29,832 nt of DNA from an uncultured Clostridia bacterium (lineage in GTDB: Bacteria > Bacillota > Clostridia > Oscillospirales > Ruminococcaceae). Positions 23,613-29,832 of the stretch are shown here, in pieces (position 1 is the stretch's first letter; the number at the start of each line of letters is the position of its first letter). The stretch spans positions 1-29,832 of the forward strand of contig CALATN010000056.1 of NCBI GenBank assembly GCA_937891895.1. Direction: 5' to 3'. The position numbers and the translations under genes were made by a program. A model generated the notes under the pieces. It ran no database searches and was not told where the DNA came from. It saw only the letters and a list, made by a program, of their open reading frames with translations.

Positions 23613-24314
23613 ATGAAATATATATACGGTGCCTTCAGTGACATCGGGAATTATCGTCCAAATAATGAAGACACATTTTATGCAGGCAAATGCAGCACAA
23701 CCATACCGATTTATGTCGGTATGGTTTGTGACGGTATAGGCGGTCTGAAAAACGGTGAAGTTGCATCAGAAGCTATAGCTTCACATATTGCTGAATGGGC
23801 AGCTGAACTTGATTCAGAGGCTACATTTGAACAGGTAACAAAATCGTTTCTGAATTACATATACCTTCTGAATGAGCAGATTTGCCATCATTGCCAAGTC
23901 AATTCCATCGAAACCGGCAGCACTATGTCAGCTATACTTATAAATGAAGAAAATTTTATGGCTGCCAATGTTGGTGACAGTCGGATTTATCATATTTCAG
24001 ACACGGTTTCGCAGATAACGGAAGATGACGTATACCCCGCTGTCGGAAATAAAAGAGGAAATCTTCGCCAATGCGTCGGCTTCAATGCCAAAATGTATAT
24101 CAACACATATTATGGTACTATTCAAAAGAACGAAAGCATCCTTATTTGTTCAGACGGCTTCTACAAACAGATGGATAATATGCGTATGATAAAAAAATGC
24201 CGTGGGTTACACAAGCATACAAATATAAGCAAGTTCATTCAGAAGGAAATTGAACTGCTTAAGAACAAGGGTGAACGCGATAATATTACTGCTTATATTA
24301 TCAAGTGCTTCTGA
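23613..24314 (+). CDS. PP2C-family Ser/Thr phosphatase (233 aa)
   Basis: A metal-dependent protein phosphatase expected to oppose the kinase encoded two genes downstream. Metal-site motifs are intact: RPNNEDT (Asp20), CDGIGG (Asp40), GSTMSA (102-107), NVGDSRIY (119-126), CSDG (Asp181) and RDNIT (Asp223). The length is near that of Stp/PrpC proteins. AAGGTG precedes the ATG. It follows the FHA gene by 11 nt. Confidence 0.92.
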   Translation: MKYIYGAFSDIGNYRPNNEDTFYAGKCSTTIPIYVGMVCDGIGGLKNGEVASEAIASHIAEWAAELDSEATFEQVTKSFLNYIYLLNEQICHHCQVNSIETGSTMSAILINEENFMAANVGDSRIYHISDTVSQITEDDVYPAVGNKRGNLRQCVGFNAKMYINTYYGTIQKNESILICSDGFYKQMDNMRMIKKCRGLHKHTNISKFIQKEIELLKNKGERDNITAYIIKCF

Positions 24315-24346
24315 TATTCATTCAATTATAATTAGGAGAATAAAAG

Positions 24347-24499
24347 ATGAAATTATATGGGGAAGAATTATTACAGCTTGGAATAATAATACTCATTTCT
24401 GTGCTGATAATATCTGTTATCTTTGCTGTAATATTTGTAATCAGGTCTTCAAGACTGAAAAAACAGCTTGAAACGGAATATGGTCCTAAAGACAAATAA
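24347..24499 (+). CDS. Small single-pass membrane protein (50 aa)
   Basis: A short gene between phosphatase and kinase. It encodes MKLYGEELLQ, then a hydrophobic helix (about 11-32, Ile/Val-rich), then a basic stretch RSSRLKKQ and a polar tail ending in PKDK. TTAGGAG lies 8 nt before the ATG, and the kinase gene starts 12 nt after its stop. The position and ribosome site make it a likely real gene; it may be a small membrane partner of the kinase. No family is recognised. Confidence 0.8.
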   Translation: MKLYGEELLQLGIIILISVLIISVIFAVIFVIRSSRLKKQLETEYGPKDK

Positions 24500-24511
24500 C
24501 GGAGGGGTAAG

Positions 24512-27376
24512 ATGTCCGAAATTATTGCTTCAACCTATGAAATAATCGGAGAACTCGGATCAGGCGGCGGCGGAACCGTTTATCTTGCCAACCATATGCG
24601 TCTGGATAAACGAGTTGTCCTGAAAGCTGATAAACGAAACATCAATACACGTGCAGTATTGCTCCGTCGTGAGGTTGATGTTCTTAAAGAGCTTAGTCAC
24701 ACTTATATTCCGCAGGTATATGATTATTTTATTGAAGATGATATATCCTATACGGTTATGGATTTTGTTGATGGCGAAAGCCTTGACAAGGTTCTGAAAA
24801 GAGAAAAGAAATTTCCTCAGGCAGTCACTATAAAATGGGCTAAACAGCTTCTTGAAGCATTGTCTTATCTTCATAGTCCTATTCATGGTGACCCGCCGCG
24901 CGGCTATATACACAGTGATATCAAGCCTGGTAATATCATGCTTCGTCCTAATGGGGATGTATGCCTTATTGACTTCAATATCTCGCTTGCTATCGGAATA
25001 GAGAACGTTATCGGAAAGAGTGACGGTTATTCTTCTCCTGAACATTATGGTCTTGACTACTCATTCGGCGGTCAGGTTATCAAGGATGACATAACAGAGG
25101 TTCAGGATGATGACAGAACGATACTTCAGGGTGAAGAAACCGAATTGAGCGAAACCGCAGCAAGTAACAGCAAGGGATGGTCTTCATCTGTCAAGAGGGT
25201 AATTGTTCCGGATGCACGCTCTGATATTTATAGCCTTGGTGCAACGCTTTATCACTTATTAAGCGGAAAAAGACCATATAAAGATGCAACAGGCGTTGAG
25301 CCGTTGTCGGCAAAGGAATTCAGCCAGCCAATTGTTGATATAATCACAAAGGCAATGAATCCAAACCCTGACCTGAGATTTTCTTCTGCTGATGAAATGC
25401 TTAAAGCATTTCAAGATTTATGGAAAAATGATATACGTGTAAAACGTCAGAAAAAACAGATCATTGCTGCTGGTTCTGTAATGCTCGTTCTGCTTGCTGC
25501 AGGTGGAGCAACTGTTTTCACGGGTATGAAACAGATGGAACGGCTTCAGGCCGCTTATGTATTAGCGGCGGATTCATCTGAGGCACTTTCCCGCGGCGAT
25601 GTCGGCAAGGCTTTGGATTACGCCCTTGAAGCACTGGTGGACAAGCCTGCTTTGTTCGATATTCCATATACTGCTGACGCTCAGCTTGCACTCACAAATG
25701 CGCTTGGAGTATATGATTTGTCTGACAGCTTCAAGCCTTACAGTACAATTGAATTGTCATCTGCACCTTTTAAAATTATAAAGTCACCTGACGAAAGCAA
25801 AATCATAGCTTGCTACGCTTATGAAATTGCGGTATATAACATTGAAAGCGGAGAACTTATCAAAGCTCTCCCCACTCTTGAATCTGCACTTTGCGAGGTA
25901 GAATTTATCAGTGAGGATATTATTCTGTATGCAGGCGCTGAAGGGCTGACGGCTTACGATATTTCTTCTGATGCAGTTCTGTGGCAAGCTGAACCTGCTA
26001 CTGCTATTGCTGTATCAGGCGATAAGACTATGGCAGCTGCTGTTTACAGAAATGAAGACATAATAAATTTTTACGATACAGAAACAGGAAAAATAATCTC
26101 CACGCGACAGCTTGACGGCAAACACTTTAACATTCCTGAAAATGATAAGTTTGCAAATTCTGAAAGAGATGTTTTTGAGCTTAACAATGACGGCTCAATG
26201 TGTGCGGTAAGTCTTAACGGCGGCTATCTTGGAATTATGGACATTTACAATATGTACAATGACCTTATAATTTATGAAAGCTCGGATTACTCGTTATTCA
26301 ATGGTGTATTCAAGGACAATATTTTTGCCTTTTCCGCCGCAGGCAGCAACGGTTCGGTTTTTGCAATGGTCGATTACGCAGGCGGTGTGTATCTTGGTGA
26401 AATGAGCGGAAATTCCGTATTCGGAATAAAGCTTTATAATGATAAGCTTTACATTTCGCAGAATGATACTGCTGTTATGATTGATACGGAAACCTTTGAA
26501 CAGACTGAGATTGCATACACGGAAAACAAAAACATTACTGCATTTGACATTTCAGATAATTATGCAGTTTCCGCTGCTGATGACGGTTATTCCGTATTCT
26601 ATCGAGGTGCGGGCATTCTCCAGAGCGAACAACGTGATGTCTCCCCCGATTTCGTAATTGCCACAGATGAATATATTGCTATGGCAAACAGAAATTCATC
26701 TGCAATAGAAATTCTTAAGCTGAAAAATTACGGTGACGCTTGCATTATGAGCTATGACCCGCAGATCGGTCATAATGAAGCAAGACTTTCTACTGACCAT
26801 TCAAGTGTTATGCTGTTCAGCATTGACAATTTTACAATTCTGAATGGTGACGGAACTATAAGAGCATCTGTCGAAATTCCTGAGTCTGACAAAATCTATG
26901 ACCAGCAGTACAGGCACGATGGTGATTATCTTGAGGTTACATATTACAGCGGCAAGGTTGTATGCTACTCAGCTGTAAACGGAGATATTATTTCAGAAAG
27001 TGAAATTGCTCCGCCTGATACCAGCCTTGACGAAGAATTTGATACTGAAAAGCTTATTATTAAATCTCCCCTCCACGGAATTCCTGCTGCGTATGATAAA
27101 AACACAGGAGAGAAAATTGCTGAGCTTAACAATGAAGATTATCTCACATATATTACTGAAACAGAAAAATACATTATTGCCCAATATATTTCCACACAAG
27201 GTAAATCATATGGCATACTTATGAATAAGGAATGTGAACCTATTGCTCAAATTCCTTATTTGTGTGATGTTATCAATGATATGCTCATATATGATTTTCC
27301 ATCGGGAAATATCAAGATATCGCCTATATACAGCCTTGAAGAGCTGAAGGAAATGGCATATACAAAACAGCAGTAA
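24512..27376 (+). CDS. Transmembrane Ser/Thr protein kinase with external propeller-like domain (954 aa)
   Basis: A Hanks-type kinase: Gly loop GELGSGGGGTVYLA (13-26), Lys38 in VVLK, Glu54, catalytic loop HSDIKPGN (Asp136, Asn141), IDFN (153-156) in the place of DFG, SPEHYG, and ARSDIYSLG. The HRD arginine is Ser, and the activation segment has an acidic insert of about 50 residues (183-233). One membrane helix (about 317-337) leads to an outer part with a TPR-like helix pair (350-385) and about 550 residues of beta-rich repeats like a WD40/PQQ propeller. PASTA repeats are absent, so it is not a PknB/PrkC orthologue. GGAGGGG precedes the ATG. It sits in a set with FHA and PP2C genes. Confidence 0.9.
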   Translation: MSEIIASTYEIIGELGSGGGGTVYLANHMRLDKRVVLKADKRNINTRAVLLRREVDVLKELSHTYIPQVYDYFIEDDISYTVMDFVDGESLDKVLKREKKFPQAVTIKWAKQLLEALSYLHSPIHGDPPRGYIHSDIKPGNIMLRPNGDVCLIDFNISLAIGIENVIGKSDGYSSPEHYGLDYSFGGQVIKDDITEVQDDDRTILQGEETELSETAASNSKGWSSSVKRVIVPDARSDIYSLGATLYHLLSGKRPYKDATGVEPLSAKEFSQPIVDIITKAMNPNPDLRFSSADEMLKAFQDLWKNDIRVKRQKKQIIAAGSVMLVLLAAGGATVFTGMKQMERLQAAYVLAADSSEALSRGDVGKALDYALEALVDKPALFDIPYTADAQLALTNALGVYDLSDSFKPYSTIELSSAPFKIIKSPDESKIIACYAYEIAVYNIESGELIKALPTLESALCEVEFISEDIILYAGAEGLTAYDISSDAVLWQAEPATAIAVSGDKTMAAAVYRNEDIINFYDTETGKIISTRQLDGKHFNIPENDKFANSERDVFELNNDGSMCAVSLNGGYLGIMDIYNMYNDLIIYESSDYSLFNGVFKDNIFAFSAAGSNGSVFAMVDYAGGVYLGEMSGNSVFGIKLYNDKLYISQNDTAVMIDTETFEQTEIAYTENKNITAFDISDNYAVSAADDGYSVFYRGAGILQSEQRDVSPDFVIATDEYIAMANRNSSAIEILKLKNYGDACIMSYDPQIGHNEARLSTDHSSVMLFSIDNFTILNGDGTIRASVEIPESDKIYDQQYRHDGDYLEVTYYSGKVVCYSAVNGDIISESEIAPPDTSLDEEFDTEKLIIKSPLHGIPAAYDKNTGEKIAELNNEDYLTYITETEKYIIAQYISTQGKSYGILMNKECEPIAQIPYLCDVINDMLIYDFPSGNIKISPIYSLEELKEMAYTKQQ

Positions 27377-27424
27377 CCTGATTGGCATAAGTCGGATGTA
27401 TATTTAGATTAAGGAGCTGATTCA

Positions 27425-29832
27425 ATGAAAATCGGAAAAAAGTTGCTATCATTTTTACTTGCAATGAGCGTTTCGCTCTCAGCAATGCAGATGACAGCAT
27501 GGATGGAGGAGTTGCCTGATGATTACGTCAGCAGTGAAAATTCACAGGTAACAAATGAGGTTGACTACACTGACGTGTACAATGTTCCTGCAGTAATGAG
27601 TCTGCTGCCACAAAAGACTGACAGTATTTCTTTGTATTTTGACAATTCAACATCTATACCACAAGCTGATGAGAACGGCTTAATTATCTATAATTACAGT
27701 GTTGATATCAATAATATCCTTACTGCTATTTATAATGATTCTGGTCTTACAAGTAATACATCAAACTATCTTTTATCTTTAGACAATATTAATTATTTTA
27801 TTCCCGAAAACAACATTATTGATGATTTAACTGTTTCTTCTACTCAACATTCAACATACGGATTAACCGCATTATCCACTCTATATATCATTATAGGTTC
27901 AAATGTTGATGACCAGTTAGCAAGCCAAACAAAATATACAGTACATCTTTATTTCAAGAATTACGCTCAGAAATTCATTGAAAATCTTGACTTTACAGTC
28001 TATGATAACGGAACTGCTGTACAAACAAATGATTATAGCATAGGAAATTATCATATTACTAACACCATAGATAAAGTTCTGACTGAAGACAGTTCTTTAT
28101 TTGTCGGTGCTACTCTGCCAAGCGGATATTCTACAGACAATGTCACTGTATATAATGGCTTATTTTCAATAGGACAAACTTCCGATGCAACTGATATTAC
28201 TGATATCTTGCTTGGAAATACTTCTGAAAAATTAGAACTTACAAATACACCTATTCCTCAAGCTCACTTCACATTTGTTATTGACGAAAATGGAACCAAA
28301 ATACCTATTCCTGTATTTTATTCATTACAGACAAATTCCATTACTCTTACGCCGACAATCAGCAGTTATCTGGACTATGAAAATGTATCCTTATACAATT
28401 CCGATGATACTTTTTATGGTTACAAAAAAGTTTATGAAGCAAGTAACTTTAATGATTTATCCTGTAAAATCAAAGGTATGTATACATGCAATGGTACAGT
28501 AGATAATACTATGGTTTCATATGCATATTACGGCAAATATGCTTCAAGAACTGAAGCTGTAAATGCAAAATCATCAAATGTTGCATCAAAAATGTTCTCA
28601 AAATTTTCAAGCACGTATTCTACAGTTGATTTTTCTATGTTTGACAGTAAAACATATTATTTGCAGGATGGTACAGAAGTTACAGCAAAAACAATTGAAA
28701 TAACTGTAATTGACAAAAAAGGAAATGTATTTAACAAGACGCTTGATACTTACTACATAATTGATGAATTTCCAAAAGATGATACCCCAATTACCCCGGA
28801 TTTGCCGACTGATTATCCACCTTCTGACTACACATATTTCTACCTCAACAGAGTATATACTTCACCATACAAAATGTATGAAACAAACGAATATCTTAAT
28901 GGATACTTTGTAGATTCAGATGATGACAGCTATGTAAATAATGACTTTATAACAATGTTTCTTCTAAACAGCGACAATACAGCATTTACCGGCAATGAAA
29001 TTTATCCCGATTTCACTGCTGCATATGGTTCAACTGTTCGTATAGACCAAACTGAACAGACATCACGCCAGTCAGCGGTTCCTTTTGAATCCGGTAAATC
29101 TGTCAAGTATGTTGTTACCTCCGAAAGTAAAAACAAGACAGGCAACTATTGGGTTACATTCCTGACTCAGCAGCATGGCGCTAAGCTCTTTGTAAACGCA
29201 ACAAATAACCCTACACATGTAAGTAGTAATGGTAATCCAAAACGCGAGGTCATGTTTAACGACCAATTTGGCTATTACCATGATATTCTTATCGCAAATA
29301 TCGGTGATACAGAGCTTACAGGTCTTAATGTTAAACTCAGTGATGATGCAACAGCTGTCAAGCTTGATCCATACTGGACTATCATTGATTCCAGTGTAAA
29401 GAAGCTTGCTCCATTTACAACAACTAGCAACAACAGAATTGACAATATAGCCAAAATTCGTCTTATCCCCGTTGACGAAGATGGCTTCGGAATCGTTTCA
29501 GGTACACTCACAATTTCCGCTGATAACGGAGATTCTAAAATTATTGATCTTGTTGGTATTGCAGGTATACCAACAATTACTACCGATGATGTTCTCGATG
29601 GAACTAAATATGTTCCTTATTCTTGTATTCTCAGTACAAACAATATTTATGGGGACAGTTCCATGCTGTTCTCATATTATAGCGGCAATCTTCCTGATGG
29701 ATTAAAAATATATCCTAACGGTGAAATTTACGGTGTTCCTACAGAAGCGGGCGAATTTACATTTACTGTAAAGGCTAAATACACAGGTACTGTTCCTGTT
29801 GACACAGAAGAGCTTGTTGCATACAAGACATA
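27425..29832 (+). CDS. Large secreted adhesin-like protein, 3' end outside the window
   Basis: The open frame runs from the ATG at 27425 (AAGGAG 8 nt upstream) to the window edge, at least 802 codons. It begins with a signal peptide (MKIGKK, hydrophobic core, likely cut after MQMTA). The mature part is Asn/Asp/Thr/Tyr-rich and beta-like, with little Cys. Near residues 725-800 the pattern NLPDGLKIYPNGEIYGVPTE followed by AGEFTFTV matches putative Ig-like (He_PIG) domains of surface proteins. It is the last visible gene in the Tad run, 48 nt after the kinase gene, so it may be a pilus-linked or co-switched adhesin. The cell-wall anchor, if any, is out of view. Confidence 0.82.
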   Translation, partial: MKIGKKLLSFLLAMSVSLSAMQMTAWMEELPDDYVSSENSQVTNEVDYTDVYNVPAVMSLLPQKTDSISLYFDNSTSIPQADENGLIIYNYSVDINNILTAIYNDSGLTSNTSNYLLSLDNINYFIPENNIIDDLTVSSTQHSTYGLTALSTLYIIIGSNVDDQLASQTKYTVHLYFKNYAQKFIENLDFTVYDNGTAVQTNDYSIGNYHITNTIDKVLTEDSSLFVGATLPSGYSTDNVTVYNGLFSIGQTSDATDITDILLGNTSEKLELTNTPIPQAHFTFVIDENGTKIPIPVFYSLQTNSITLTPTISSYLDYENVSLYNSDDTFYGYKKVYEASNFNDLSCKIKGMYTCNGTVDNTMVSYAYYGKYASRTEAVNAKSSNVASKMFSKFSSTYSTVDFSMFDSKTYYLQDGTEVTAKTIEITVIDKKGNVFNKTLDTYYIIDEFPKDDTPITPDLPTDYPPSDYTYFYLNRVYTSPYKMYETNEYLNGYFVDSDDDSYVNNDFITMFLLNSDNTAFTGNEIYPDFTAAYGSTVRIDQTEQTSRQSAVPFESGKSVKYVVTSESKNKTGNYWVTFLTQQHGAKLFVNATNNPTHVSSNGNPKREVMFNDQFGYYHDILIANIGDTELTGLNVKLSDDATAVKLDPYWTIIDSSVKKLAPFTTTSNNRIDNIAKIRLIPVDEDGFGIVSGTLTISADNGDSKIIDLVGIAGIPTITTDDVLDGTKYVPYSCILSTNNIYGDSSMLFSYYSGNLPDGLKIYPNGEIYGVPTEAGEFTFTVKAKYTGTVPVDTEELVAYKT

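Overview
The window looks like chromosome from a low-to-mid GC, monoderm Clostridia of the Ruminococcus / Oscillospiraceae type. Evidence: strong AGGAGG-like ribosome sites and textbook TTGACA-17-TATAAT promoters, a T-box leader, a GH130 4-O-beta-mannosyl-glucose phosphorylase of the kind known from Ruminococcus albus, a carbohydrate esterase, and a Tad (type IVb pilus) locus without secretin or other outer-membrane parts. The genus is an inference; no rRNA is present.

Left part (1-9154): a housekeeping and sugar region made of short transcription units. From the left edge there is a minus-strand T-box leader with its terminator before a truncated gene, a small unknown protein, an L-fucose/L-arabinose isomerase family protein co-transcribed with a lipoprotein, then divergently the mannosyl-glucose phosphorylase. 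Next come cysteine synthase (cysK), a hot-dog thioesterase plus a CE2-type esterase in one unit, a membrane-anchored HtrA protease, and a minus-strand unknown protein. The cytosolic esterase and phosphorylase would fit breakdown of imported acetylated manno-oligosaccharides.

Middle (9277-11067): an initiator tRNA-fMet gene is followed by two tandem terminators and a third, bidirectional one. Then comes the most striking element. A tyrosine recombinase gene sits inside a 1.4 kb segment bounded by perfect 29-bp INVERTED repeats (9666-9694 and 11039-11067). Just inside the left repeat is a consensus promoter (TTGACA-17-TATAAT) that at present points left, out of the segment and straight into the bidirectional terminator. 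If the segment flips, the same promoter would lie about 100 nt upstream of the first Tad gene and point into it. I read this as a self-contained DNA-inversion switch for phase-variable expression of the pilus locus, captured here in the OFF orientation.

Right part (11119-29832, all plus strand, tightly packed): a Tad/Flp locus with TadZ, TadA ATPase, TadB, TadC, an Flp1-like small pilin, a hairpin terminator/attenuator, a TadE-like pseudopilin, a 972-aa TadG/DUF5702-like protein, a second TadE-like pseudopilin and a TadV prepilin peptidase. It continues with an accessory module: a WG-repeat membrane-anchored protein, an FHA-domain protein, a PP2C phosphatase, a 50-aa membrane protein, a transmembrane Ser/Thr kinase with an external propeller-like region, and a large secreted adhesin-like protein that runs off the right edge. 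The kinase/phosphatase/FHA trio suggests phosphorylation control of pilus assembly beneath the on/off DNA switch.
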